64,000 nt of DNA, taken from Paenibacillus psychroresistens. GTDB taxonomy: Bacteria; Bacillota; Bacilli; Paenibacillales; NBRC-103111. The position numbers were made by a program, and so were the translations under genes. Under the pieces are notes generated by a model that did no database searches, was not told the DNA's origin, and saw only the letters and a list, made by a program, of their open reading frames with translations. Where the stretch lies: contig NZ_CP034235.1 of NCBI RefSeq assembly GCF_009728935.1, forward strand, positions 7,527,501 through 7,591,500, in the 5' to 3' direction. Positions 43,549-51,985 of the stretch are shown one piece after another; position 1 is the stretch's first letter; each line of letters opens with the position of its first letter.

Positions 43549-44751
43549 TCCTTTTGGCCTGTATCCCTTTGCCTCAGCATTCCTTTAAGGCGTCGTTAAA
43601 TAAAGATTTTATAAGTAATATATGCCTTCCTTAATACAAGATTCTGGACTAGGAAAATCAGCCTTAAATCTCCCTACTTTTCATTAAATTTTCTTGTAGT
43701 GGTGAAAACTTTATGTTAAAATATAGGAACATACATTCGGTATTGGGGTGATTGAATTGTTCAAAGACTTAACTACGGAGTTTGCATCGTTAGTAGAATT
43801 TCAAGCTCGTTTTTACTCGGAGGAAGCCTGCGCCGATTATTTATTTGCTCAGAAATGGCCTTGTGGATTTATTTGTTCTCGCTGTTCGCATACCCTCGCA
43901 TTTCGGATCGACACCAGACGGCTGCCGCTCTACCAATGTATTCATTGCCATTATCAAGCCTCTCCTACGGTTGGTACTATAATGGAGAGCAGCTCAACTG
44001 ATCTTCGCAAATGGTTTACCGCTTTATTTCTCGTCTCTTCAACTGAATCAAGCGTTCATGCCTTACGCTTAAGCAAATTGATTCAGGTTACCTATAAAAC
44101 AGCATGGTTGATGCTGCGTAAGATTCGCCAATCCATTACGCAGGCTGACCATTCCGTTAAACTCACTGGTACAGTCTATGTTGATGAGGGCAAATGCGGA
44201 AAACCTTGGACCAATAATTTCTATTTTGAAGCTGATGAATTCCCTGTTTTAGTGGGAATAGCCATAGACGACCAGAACCAACCTACTTATGTAAAAATCC
44301 AGATGGTACCTAAATCCGATTATACCGACACGGACATATTACCTCGGGCAATTTGCGCGTTCCATGATACACATGTCGATGATGAAGCTACAATGACCCA
44401 TTCTGCCAGAGTTCGAATGAAGCGCAAGGATATGAGAGGTTATCCTACATTTAAAAAAGCAAAAACATGGATTAAGAAGACTTTTCGAGGTCTAGCTCAG
44501 CATCATCTTCAGCATTATTGGAATGAGTTCTGTTGGAGAGTTAACTCCAAATTTCATAATCAGTCACCATTTGAGTCACTGTTGAATTTATGCGCTTTTA
44601 CCCCTTCTTCACTATACGCTAATCTTGTTAAGTAATTATTACTCTATTGGTCAGCGAATCTGAGTAAACGCAATTGCTGATCTAATGACTTATCACTGAT
44701 TCTAGCAACACTTTAGGGAATACTGAGGCAAGGGGATACAGGCCAAAAGGA
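43549..44751 (+). mobile_element. IS1595-type insertion sequence with about 40-bp inverted repeats
   Basis: The ends match as inverted repeats: left 43549-43588 (TCCTTTTGGCCTGTATCCC...) and right 44712-44751 (same sequence on the minus strand), about 36 of 40 bases identical, the first 19 without mismatch. They flank one transposase gene; total length about 1.2 kb. The 8-bp flanks (attctagc left, atgaataa right) do not match, so no target duplication is visible; the exact ends are uncertain or the insertion is old. Confidence 0.85.
43748..44635 (+). CDS. IS1595 family transposase (ISXO2-like)
   Basis: 295 residues. N-terminal zinc ribbon (CGFICSRCSH...YQCIHCHYQASPTVGTIMESSST), then a DDE-type catalytic domain: GTVYVDEGKCG supplies the first Asp, DTHVDDEATM lies in the second-acid region and HHLQHYWNEFCWRVN is the conserved C-terminal Glu block. 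The middle block departs from the usual family wording, so activity is unsure. The start used here sits after GGGGTG; a nearby upstream start cannot be excluded. Confidence 0.85.
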   Translation: MIELFKDLTTEFASLVEFQARFYSEEACADYLFAQKWPCGFICSRCSHTLAFRIDTRRLPLYQCIHCHYQASPTVGTIMESSSTDLRKWFTALFLVSSTESSVHALRLSKLIQVTYKTAWLMLRKIRQSITQADHSVKLTGTVYVDEGKCGKPWTNNFYFEADEFPVLVGIAIDDQNQPTYVKIQMVPKSDYTDTDILPRAICAFHDTHVDDEATMTHSARVRMKRKDMRGYPTFKKAKTWIKKTFRGLAQHHLQHYWNEFCWRVNSKFHNQSPFESLLNLCAFTPSSLYANLVK

Positions 44752-44803
44752 ATGAATAAGACACCCTAAACACCACCCCATTAGCAAGGAATTATTCTAT
44801 GCC

Positions 44804-44845
44804 AAAAACCCCCAATTTCCTTTTACACAAGGGAACTAGAGGTTT
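44804..44845 (-). terminator. terminator candidate after the collagen-like gene
   Basis: On the minus strand AAACCTCTAGTTCC pairs with GGAAATTGGGGGTTT around a 10-base loop and is followed by TTTGGC. Imperfect but well placed, 16 bases beyond the stop. Confidence 0.5.
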
Positions 44846-44860
44846 CTTAGACTTAAGTAT

Positions 44861-45358
44861 TTAAAAGCAAGTGAATGTTTGTATTTGGCGTAGATCGACT
44901 CCAAAATACATCCAGAAGCGACCATTCCATCTAAAGCCAGCTGCTGAGGTACGACCTACAAAGGTGGGAAAGAACCAAAACCCTTCTCCATTGTTGAGCC
45001 AAACAAAGGTGTTGCGGAATAAGCAACCCGAGATAGCTCCAGGATCAACTGCTAATAGAGTGGCGCTAGGTTGTTGAGGCGTAAATTGGGGTGGCGGGGC
45101 AGTTGGCGGCTGAGATCCTTGTGGACCAGATGAGCCAGGCCATTGCTGCTGCCCTGGTGAACCTGGCCATGGACCTTGTGATCCTTGCCATGGCCCTTGT
45201 TGTGATCCTTGCCATTGCTGCTGTGGCCACTGAGGTCCTTGCGAACCAGGTTGTCCTTGCGACCATGGAGACCATGGAAATCCTTGTTGTCCTCCTTGAG
45301 ATCCTGGTGGTCCTTGAGATCCTGGTCCTTGAGGCGGTGGTGGCGGCATGAATACCAT
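44861..45358 (-). CDS. Pro/Gln/Gly-rich small protein with conserved aromatic C-terminus
   Basis: 165 residues. The first 90 are low-complexity P/Q/G/S/W (GPPGSQGGQQG, PWQGSQGPWPG), collagen-like in flavour but without strict GXY periodicity. The last 65 form a compact, conserved-looking domain (CLFRNTFVWLNNG...FWFFPTFVGRTSAAGFRWNGRFWMYFGVD...TCF) with one Cys near each end. Similar short proteins occur in spore-forming Bacillota; a spore coat or surface location is inference. GAAGGAG before the ATG. It is divergent from T-box-tyrS. Confidence 0.75.
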   Translation of the reverse strand: MVFMPPPPPQGPGSQGPPGSQGGQQGFPWSPWSQGQPGSQGPQWPQQQWQGSQQGPWQGSQGPWPGSPGQQQWPGSSGPQGSQPPTAPPPQFTPQQPSATLLAVDPGAISGCLFRNTFVWLNNGEGFWFFPTFVGRTSAAGFRWNGRFWMYFGVDLRQIQTFTCF

Positions 45359-45433
45359 TCGATTTCACTCCTTCGAAGTTAGGCTATCCCACATTGTATG
45401 CACGGGCTAATGCCATGGATTGGGCGCACCCAA

Positions 45434-45463
45434 TTGACTTCTTCTGAAATCGTATGATATAAC
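45434..45463 (+). promoter_or_regulatory. likely sigma-A promoter of the tyrS leader
   Basis: TTGACT (45434-45439), an 18-bp spacer and TATAAC (45458-45463), placed just before the T-box leader. The perfect dyad ATTGGG-CGCA-CCCAAT (45419-45434) touches the -35 box. Confidence 0.5.
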
Positions 45464-45474
45464 GTATACAACCT

Positions 45475-45806
45475 TAATAAGAAAATGCAATGACGGATCA
45501 GGGTGAATGCCACCCCAGTAGGCGTTTGCGATATCTTCAGAGAGTCAGCGGTTGGTGCGAGCTGATGTGACGCAGAATGCACGAATTACGTTCCTGAGCA
45601 AGGAAAGCGAAACAATCTACCAAGCTGACTTTGTGTAATTAACAAAGTAATGAGGGGATTGGATTAGCTTTTACTCGAGACCGCCTCGTTACCACGGACT
45701 AAAGCGTTGACGTTGCAAGCAGAGAGATTCCCTATGCTGCAACGGCTTCATTAGGGTGGTACCGCGGGTTAGCCTTCTCGTCCCTACAGGGAGAGGGCCT
45801 TTTTGC
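45475..45806 (+). ncRNA. T-box riboswitch leader of tyrS
   Basis: The conserved T-box AGGGTGGTACCGCGG lies at 45753-45767 and is followed by a terminator stem GTCCCT-AC-AGGGA(G) with TTTTT at 45800-45804. Upstream, AGAGAGTCAGCGGTTGGTGCG...AGCTGATG fits the AG-bulge and apical part of Stem I, and a TAC at 45587-45589 in ACGAATTACG is the probable tyrosine specifier codon. Uncharged tRNA-Tyr should stabilise the antiterminator and allow tyrS expression. The 5' end is estimated. Confidence 0.93.
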
Positions 45807-45837
45807 GTTCACAAAAACTTTGAAATGAGGTGCAGTT

Positions 45838-47100
45838 ATGGTTAATCAGTGTATGGAATTAACGGAAACACAGAAAACAGAGGTTGAACGGCAATGGACT
45901 ATTCTGAGCAAGGGGACTTTCGAGATTATTCCTGAGGATGCCTTTAAAGAGAAAATTACAGAATCGATTTACTTTAATCGCCCGCTTAATATTAAGCTTG
46001 GTTTGGATCCTACTGCACCTGACATTCATGTAGGGCACACTGTCGTGCTGCAGAAGCTCAAGCAGTTCCAGCTTTGGGGCCATCAGATCCAGCTGGTTAT
46101 TGGTGATTTCACAGGTAGGATTGGCGATCCAACAGGGAAATCGGAAACACGCAAGCAGCTGACAGAAGAAGATGTTATTCGTAATGCGGAGACTTACCGC
46201 AGCCAAATTTATAAGATTCTGGACCCTGCTAGAACTCAGGTTTTCTTCAATTCGAAATGGCTGGCGTTATTAAACTTTGCCGATGTGGTACAGCTATCCT
46301 CCAAAGCAACAGTGGCACGCATGCTAGAGCGTGATGATTTCAGCAAACGATATTCAAATGGCCTTCCCATCCATATTCATGAATTCTTTTACCCGCTAAT
46401 GCAGGGTTACGATTCGATCGCTTTGGAAAGTGATATTGAGATTGGCGGTACTGACCAGAAATTCAACCTCCTCATGGGTCGAACTTTACAGAAGGAATAT
46501 GGCAAACCAACTCAGGCCATCATGACAATGCCACTTCTTGAAGGTTTAGACGGTGTCCAAAAAATGAGTAAAAGCTTGGGTAATTATATTGGGATTGATG
46601 AAGCACCCAATGAAATTTACGGTAAAGTCATGTCTATCCCTGATGCGCTGATGCTAAAATACTATGAATTGGCCACAGAGACCACTATGGATGAGTTACA
46701 GCTACTAAAAACAAATTTGACTAATGGTTCAGCGCATCCACGAGATACGAAAATGCAGCTTGCCAAGCTACTTGTCCTTCAGTTCCATGATGAACAAGCA
46801 GCGATTGCTGCAGAGCAGCATTTTATCTCTGTTTTCCAGCAAAGGGCATTGCCCCAAGAAATAAGTGATGTTGCTTTATCAGCAACCGAACTAGGAGATA
46901 ACGGATTGATTCGCGTAGCCAAGCTGCTTGTTTCACTTCAGCTTCAATCCTCATTAAGCGAGGCAAAACGCAGCGTTCAAGGTGGAGCCGTCTCTATAAA
47001 CGAGTTTAAAATCTTAGATCCCAATGTAGAGCTAGAAGTTCGAGAGGGAGACATTATCCAGGTTGGAAAGCGTAAATTCGCCAGAATAATATTTATTTAG
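45838..47100 (+). CDS. tyrS: tyrosyl-tRNA synthetase (TyrZ-type)
   Basis: 420 residues. Class I synthetase: HIGH-type motif PDIHVGHT, tyrosine pocket region FYPLMQGYDSIALESDIEIGGTDQKFNLL, and KMSKS at QKMSKSLGN; S4 RNA-binding domain at the C-terminus (RVAKLLVSLQLQSSLSEAKRSVQGGAV). The KMSKS form, instead of KFGKT, places it with the TyrZ clade rather than the main Bacillus TyrS. Expression is controlled by the T-box leader directly upstream. GAGGTG before the ATG; a strong terminator follows the stop. Confidence 0.96.
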   Translation: MVNQCMELTETQKTEVERQWTILSKGTFEIIPEDAFKEKITESIYFNRPLNIKLGLDPTAPDIHVGHTVVLQKLKQFQLWGHQIQLVIGDFTGRIGDPTGKSETRKQLTEEDVIRNAETYRSQIYKILDPARTQVFFNSKWLALLNFADVVQLSSKATVARMLERDDFSKRYSNGLPIHIHEFFYPLMQGYDSIALESDIEIGGTDQKFNLLMGRTLQKEYGKPTQAIMTMPLLEGLDGVQKMSKSLGNYIGIDEAPNEIYGKVMSIPDALMLKYYELATETTMDELQLLKTNLTNGSAHPRDTKMQLAKLLVLQFHDEQAAIAAEQHFISVFQQRALPQEISDVALSATELGDNGLIRVAKLLVSLQLQSSLSEAKRSVQGGAVSINEFKILDPNVELEVREGDIIQVGKRKFARIIFI

Positions 47101-47109
47101 AACATAATC

Positions 47110-47153
47110 AACCACATTTCAACCTTCATAGAGGTTAAAGTGTGGTTTTTTTT
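47110..47153 (+). terminator. intrinsic terminator of tyrS
   Basis: AACCACATTTCAACCT pairs with AGGTTAAAGTGTGGTT (14 of 16, rest G-U tolerant) around a 5-6-base loop and ends in eight T. Confidence 0.92.
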
Positions 47154-47211
47154 CAAACAATTTATTTACACATTAGAAAACTATGGTAATATAGTTATGG
47201 GTCATGAGACC

Positions 47212-47411
47212 TATATAATAATCACAGGGGGTTTTACAGATATCGACACCGTAACTGGAATTTCAGCAAATTATTCAGATCGTAATATCAATACAAACGC
47301 TAGGTATGTTAGACTAGATATAACTTAAGGTAGCGTCCATTCAGCATCTCCGAATTGGTTACCGGATTTGATGGCTACGCCAGAATTTATGAACTCGAAG
47401 TTTACAATTAA
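47212..47411 (+). pseudogene. C-terminal remnant of a discoidin (F5/8 type C, CBM32) domain
   Basis: One frame reads ITGGFTDIDTVTGISANYSDRN...ARYVRLDIT and stops at 47328; another then reads GFDGYARIYELEVYN and stops at 47411. ARYVRL followed by GxxxARIYELEVY is the standard ending of a discoidin carbohydrate-binding domain, so this is the broken tail of a secreted glycosidase or adhesin gene. The rest of that gene is gone and tyrS abuts it, indicating a past deletion or rearrangement. The 327-base gap between tyrS and the lipoprotein gene otherwise holds only the tyrS terminator. Confidence 0.6.
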
Positions 47412-47427
47412 CTTGAGGAGTGAGTGA

Positions 47428-48714
47428 ATGCGCAAAACGTTCTTTTTTCTGATTGTGTTAAGTTTGTTTACAATTATATCTGGATGCAGCAAATCTGCTA
47501 ACCGTGATCCAAGCCAAAGCGCTAGTCAAACTAATCTGAGTGATAAGACGGAAGAGAGTTTTACTTTGCGAGTTACATACTGGGCAAAAGATAATAACGG
47601 ATATTTTAGAGCAGTAGAAAACAAATTTAAGCAAAAGTACCCCAACTCGTCGATCACTTGGGAGAAATTAGACGAAAAAACGTTTGCTGACGACACGGCA
47701 AATCAATTAAAAGCAAACCAAGCTGCCGATATTATTTTCAATCAAAGTATTAAAGCGTATACAAAAGCAGGTTACTTGCTTGATTTATCTGATCAGCCTT
47801 GGGTGGATCGTATGATTGATTCAGCCAAACAAACGGTTGCCTTTAAAGAGAAGACCTACGGGGCGGCATTAGATGTAAGTACCTTTGGGGTGTATTACAA
47901 TAAGAAGATTTTTGCAAACCTCCAGCTGGAGCAGCCTAAAACTTGGAATGATTTTGTAGAGCTATGCAGCAAAATCAAGCAATCGGGAATTTCCCCCATT
48001 ATAGGCGGCTTTAAAGATACTTGGACCATTCAAGGAGTTTACATCCCGATTGCTGCAACAGCCGAGTTTGAAAAAAACCCTAAATTTGAAATGGATCTTT
48101 ACGAAGGCAAAGTGAAAATTGATGGGCCTGAAGTGAATGGCGCACTAAACAAGTTCAAACAGATAGCTCAAGGTGGATTTTTTAATCCGGATGCTTTAAC
48201 CATTGGCTATGAGGAGTCGACCGCGCAATTCATAGATGGAAAAGGCGCGATGCATTTGATGGGAAGCTGGACACCGGGAGTCGTCGATAGCAAGACCAAG
48301 GATTTTCAAATGGGATTTTTTGCATTGCCCGACGAAAATGGAAAAACAGTTATGGCTGCAGCTCCCGACAAACAAGTTTCTATTAATGCTAAGACCGCTT
48401 ATCCGATTAAAGCTAAATATTTATTATCACTGCTCCTTGATAAAGATATGTTAGCGCTATATAGCAAGAATATAGCTCTATCCGCTTTTAAAGATGTCAT
48501 TGCTGAATATACGAATCCGGCTATGAAGGAAGTGCAGAAAGCTTTGCAGCTAAATCCAACTTCGTTTAACCCTGGACACTTGATGACTAACTCAGCTAAT
48601 GACTCGATTAATAAGGCATTGAATCAGATTCTTCTAGGAAAAGAACTGCAAAATGAATTAAAAGAAGCGGATGATAACTATATTAAGGATAAGTCAACTC
48701 TTATTCTAGATTGA
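47428..48714 (+). CDS. family 1 solute-binding lipoprotein (sensor-associated)
   Basis: 428 residues. Signal peptide with lipobox ISGC (Cys20). Family 1 sugar-binding fold: TLRVTYWAKDN, FGVYYNKKIFANL, GGFKDTWTIQG, GKGAMHLMGSWTPG. It resembles the binding protein at 58816 (for example GFYVYN-type and G-W-PG stretches), so they are paralogues. Unlike that one it has no permease genes beside it but is followed within 12 bases by a histidine kinase gene, so it may report sugar binding to the kinase. GAGGAGTGAG precedes the ATG. Confidence 0.88.
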   Translation: MRKTFFFLIVLSLFTIISGCSKSANRDPSQSASQTNLSDKTEESFTLRVTYWAKDNNGYFRAVENKFKQKYPNSSITWEKLDEKTFADDTANQLKANQAADIIFNQSIKAYTKAGYLLDLSDQPWVDRMIDSAKQTVAFKEKTYGAALDVSTFGVYYNKKIFANLQLEQPKTWNDFVELCSKIKQSGISPIIGGFKDTWTIQGVYIPIAATAEFEKNPKFEMDLYEGKVKIDGPEVNGALNKFKQIAQGGFFNPDALTIGYEESTAQFIDGKGAMHLMGSWTPGVVDSKTKDFQMGFFALPDENGKTVMAAAPDKQVSINAKTAYPIKAKYLLSLLLDKDMLALYSKNIALSAFKDVIAEYTNPAMKEVQKALQLNPTSFNPGHLMTNSANDSINKALNQILLGKELQNELKEADDNYIKDKSTLILD

Positions 48715-48726
48715 CGGTGAAGTAGT

Positions 48727-50535
48727 ATGAGATTCTTAATATATTGGCTTCGACTAAAAGGCTTAAAAGAACGTATGCGTTTTTTGGGGATTTCATTGGT
48801 GCTTTTAGTAGGTCTATTGACGATTACCTCTTATTCTTTCACTCAATATCGACAAACGGAAACTAACCAAATCAATTCTATGCGGATGAATGGCGCCATA
48901 CAACAAACAACAATCGATAGCTGGTTTGCTACAAGAGCCTCCGAAATCCGCATATTAGCTAATCTGCAAACCTATAAAAATATTGATCTGGATAGCATTC
49001 AGCAAAACATGAATTTTTTCATGAAGAATCAGCACGAATTCGAAGCTCTTTCCTACGTAAATAAAGAAGGTATTGTCGAATTCAGCACGATGAATCAAAT
49101 TGGTGTTTATTTCTCAGATCGTACTTTCTATGATGAAGCGCTAAAAGGTAAGGAATATATATCCGATGTGCTGATGGGTAAGGTCTCCAAACAACCGACG
49201 ATTTTATTCTCCGCTCCCATTATAGATGTGAATAATCAGTTTCTGGGGGCCGTTTACGGTACTGTTACACTAGAGACGATTGATCATTTTATGGATCAGT
49301 TCCAAAATGGCAATAGTGGCGAATCTTATTTAATGGATACAAATGGCTATTTAATTACAGATTCGAGATTTGCGGAAAATCGCAAAAAGCTGGAATTTAA
49401 GAATGAAAGTGAAATTCTTAAACGGGCCAAAATAGGAATTGAATCCGCAGCGGTTTATACGAACTATCGGAGCAATCAAGTGTTTGGGACCTACCAGTTA
49501 GTCAATAACTCAAAGTGGATTGCGGTAAGTGAAATAGAAAAAAATGAAGTGCTTCATAGCTTTTACCAACAATTGATGGTGATGAGCGTCATTATTTTCA
49601 TTGTGCTAGCCATTGGATTAATTGGGATGCTGCAGCTTGCTAAACATATTGAACAACCCATACAAATGCTGTTAAGGGGAGTTAGTCGGCTGCAGAATGG
49701 TGAATATGATTATCAAATCCATTACAGCGATTTAAAAACAGCCCCAATGGAGTTAATACAGTTATGTGAAGCATTCAATCAAATGTCGCAAAATATTCAT
49801 GAAAATGAGCTGCAGCTTAAACAACAAAAGGAAGATTTGGCCGTTTCCAACGGAGAATTAGAGCAATTTGCTTATGTGGCTTCACATGATTTGCAAGAGC
49901 CCCTAAGAATGGTAGCAAGCTATGTACAGCTTTTAGCCAAGCGCTATAAAGGTAAGCTGGATCAGGATGCGGATGATTTTATCCACTATGCTGTTGACGG
50001 ATCGCAGCGGATGCAGAGTTTAATCAACGACTTGTTGGCCTTTTCCCGAGTGGGGTCTAAAGGCAAAGAGTTCAAGATAGTCGATTTAGGAATTGTATTG
50101 CAGCATGTATTAGCTAATTTACAACAAGCCATTCTTGAGAACGGCGCTGTTATCACCCACGACACGCTGCCTACCCTAACAGCAGATCCTACACAAATTG
50201 CGCAGCTATTGCAAAATTTAATCGGAAACGCGATTAAATTCAATGATGCCAGTCGAATACCTACCATACATATTGGTGTTCAGCGTGTCGGCGAGGATTG
50301 GCAGATTTCCGTACAAGATAATGGTATTGGCTTTGATTCCCAATATAAAGAACGAATTTTCCTCATCTTCCAGAGGCTTCATACGAAATCGAAGTATTCG
50401 GGTACAGGTATTGGATTGTCCATTTGCAAAAAAATCGTAGAACGCCACGGCGGAAAAATTTGGGTAGAATCTGAAATGGGCCTTTCCACAACCTTTTACT
50501 TCAAGCTACCAGACAGAGGAGATCAACAAATATGA
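48727..50535 (+). CDS. sensor histidine kinase, Cache-HAMP-HisKA (phytochrome-like kinase core)
   Basis: 602 residues. Membrane segment 18-38, extracellular dCache-like sensor 40-280 (VNKEGIVEFST, SAPIIDVNNQFLGAVYG), second membrane segment 283-304, HAMP to about 360, short coiled coil, HisKA with His387 in VASHDLQEPLR, then ATPase boxes N (NLIGNAIKFND), G1 (DNGIGFD) and G2 (GTGIGLSICKKIVERHGG). The DLQEPLR form is typical of kinases that signal to small Rcp1-like receivers, and exactly such a gene overlaps its end (ATGA). Confidence 0.93.
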   Translation: MRFLIYWLRLKGLKERMRFLGISLVLLVGLLTITSYSFTQYRQTETNQINSMRMNGAIQQTTIDSWFATRASEIRILANLQTYKNIDLDSIQQNMNFFMKNQHEFEALSYVNKEGIVEFSTMNQIGVYFSDRTFYDEALKGKEYISDVLMGKVSKQPTILFSAPIIDVNNQFLGAVYGTVTLETIDHFMDQFQNGNSGESYLMDTNGYLITDSRFAENRKKLEFKNESEILKRAKIGIESAAVYTNYRSNQVFGTYQLVNNSKWIAVSEIEKNEVLHSFYQQLMVMSVIIFIVLAIGLIGMLQLAKHIEQPIQMLLRGVSRLQNGEYDYQIHYSDLKTAPMELIQLCEAFNQMSQNIHENELQLKQQKEDLAVSNGELEQFAYVASHDLQEPLRMVASYVQLLAKRYKGKLDQDADDFIHYAVDGSQRMQSLINDLLAFSRVGSKGKEFKIVDLGIVLQHVLANLQQAILENGAVITHDTLPTLTADPTQIAQLLQNLIGNAIKFNDASRIPTIHIGVQRVGEDWQISVQDNGIGFDSQYKERIFLIFQRLHTKSKYSGTGIGLSICKKIVERHGGKIWVESEMGLSTTFYFKLPDRGDQQI

Positions 50536-50978
50536 TGGATCAAAAATTAAGCTCGGATGTAGAAATCCTTTTAGTGGAGGATAACCCAGGAGATATTAGA
50601 TTAATTGTTGAAGTGTTAAAGGATGGGAAAATTAAAAACAATTTAAGCGTAGTGGAAGATGGAGAGCAAGCTCTTGCCTATCTCCTGCGTGAAGGTATTT
50701 ACACGGATGCGATCGTACCTGATATTATTTTGTTGGATTTAAATTTACCTAAAATAAATGGAACTGAAGTACTTGCGGAAATCAAAAAACACCCTCTGCT
50801 AAAACATATTCCAGTTATTATACTTACTACCTCTGAAGCAGAGCAAGATATTCTAAGAGCATACGATTTACATGCGAATTGTTATATTACTAAACCGGTC
50901 AACCTAGATCAGTTTTTAAATGTTGTTAGATCCATTGAAGAATTTTGGTTGACTATCGTCAAGATACCCAGGAGGTAA
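50532..50978 (+). CDS. single-domain response regulator (Rcp1-like)
   Basis: 148 residues, receiver domain only. Acidic pocket VEDNPGD, phosphoacceptor D69 in IILLDLNLP, Thr in LTTSEAE, Lys in TKPVN. The longer loop before beta-3 (REGIYTDAIVPDII) is typical of Rcp1-type receivers that pair with DLQEPLR kinases. It overlaps the kinase gene, GAGGAG lies before its ATG, and it overlaps nothing at its 3' end but is six bases from the GGDEF gene. It may relay phosphate or act by protein contact. Confidence 0.93.
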   Translation: MMDQKLSSDVEILLVEDNPGDIRLIVEVLKDGKIKNNLSVVEDGEQALAYLLREGIYTDAIVPDIILLDLNLPKINGTEVLAEIKKHPLLKHIPVIILTTSEAEQDILRAYDLHANCYITKPVNLDQFLNVVRSIEEFWLTIVKIPRR

Positions 50979-50983
50979 GCCCA

Positions 50984-51904
50984 TTGAGAAGTAATCCGGA
51001 ATCAAGCATACCCTCCATCAAGGTTTTATTGATTGAAGATAATCCGGGCGATGCCAGGTTGATCCAGGAAGCCTTATCGGATACGGAGCAAGTACATTTT
51101 GAAGTCAAATGGGTCGATAAATTAGATTCTGGTATCGAATGGGTTACCAAGGATGTATTTGATGTTGTATTGCTCGATCTTTCCCTTCCGGACAGCCATG
51201 GAATAGAGACGATTATTTCCCTTAGGGAGCAGGCACCTATTGTGCCCATTGTCGTTTTAACCGGACTTGATGATGAACAAGTGGCGATGAATGCGGTTAA
51301 GCGTGGGGCTCAAGATTATTTAATCAAAGGGCAGGTTAATCCGACACTCATTATGCGATCCATGCGTTATGCGATCGAACGTCATCGTTTACAAGATGAG
51401 TTATATAATTTATCGATTATTGATGAGCTGACCGGCCTTTATAATCGAAGGGGCTTTTTCAACCAAACCGAACAGCTGCTTCATACATTTGGTGAGGATA
51501 ACAAAGGTTTCTATATCATTGTTGCCGATTTGGATGGTATGAAGCAGATCAATGATTCCTTCGGCCATCATATTGGTGATTTGGCTTTAATAGATACAGC
51601 AAATATGTTAAAAGAAACATTCCTAAACTCCTCGATTATTGCAAGGATGGGTGGCGATGAATTTATCGTAATCATCCCTCAAAAAAAGGAAGAATATGTG
51701 GATCATATGATTATTGAACAAGAGCTTAACACTAAAATGAAGACCCGATTAACAAGCTTTAATCTAAGTGCAGGAAGAGTTTTTTATCTTTCCATTAGCC
51801 TTGGAGCCTCTTACTACAACCCGGATGACCAAGTTACTTTAAGTGAATTGATTATTCAAGCAGATCAGCGAATGTATACACACAAGAAAGAAAAGATGAG
51901 ATGA
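50984..51904 (+). CDS. response regulator with GGDEF domain (diguanylate cyclase)
   Basis: 306 residues from the TTG at 50984, eight bases after AGGAGG. Receiver domain 10-130 with phosphoacceptor D65 in VVLLDLSLP; GGDEF domain from about 140 with an intact GGDEF (223-227) and DLDGMKQINDSFGHHIGD. No RxxD inhibitory site is seen at the usual place before GGDEF. It should make cyclic di-GMP when phosphorylated by the upstream kinase. Last gene of the binding protein-kinase-receiver-cyclase operon; a good bidirectional terminator follows. Confidence 0.93.
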   Translation: MRSNPESSIPSIKVLLIEDNPGDARLIQEALSDTEQVHFEVKWVDKLDSGIEWVTKDVFDVVLLDLSLPDSHGIETIISLREQAPIVPIVVLTGLDDEQVAMNAVKRGAQDYLIKGQVNPTLIMRSMRYAIERHRLQDELYNLSIIDELTGLYNRRGFFNQTEQLLHTFGEDNKGFYIIVADLDGMKQINDSFGHHIGDLALIDTANMLKETFLNSSIIARMGGDEFIVIIPQKKEEYVDHMIIEQELNTKMKTRLTSFNLSAGRVFYLSISLGASYYNPDDQVTLSELIIQADQRMYTHKKEKMR

Positions 51905-51930
51905 AACTAGAGTCTCCCCCAAATCACATA

Positions 51931-51977
51931 CACAAAAAACAAGCGTTGAGTCGAATTGATTCATGCTTGTTTTTGTG
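51931..51977. terminator. bidirectional terminator
   Basis: CACAAAAAACAAGC pairs with GCTTGTTTTTGTG with extra loop pairing (TTGAGTC / GATTCAT). T-rich on the plus side and, through the A run, on the minus side; it serves the GGDEF gene and the convergent membrane-protein gene. Confidence 0.85.
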
Positions 51978-51985
51978 TTGAAGCC

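Noticed and set aside
45091..45351. Plus-strand frame of Ala/Val/Leu-rich repeats opposite the collagen-like gene
   Set aside because: It is the mirror of a low-complexity Pro/Gln/Gly coding region on the other strand and has no ribosome site.
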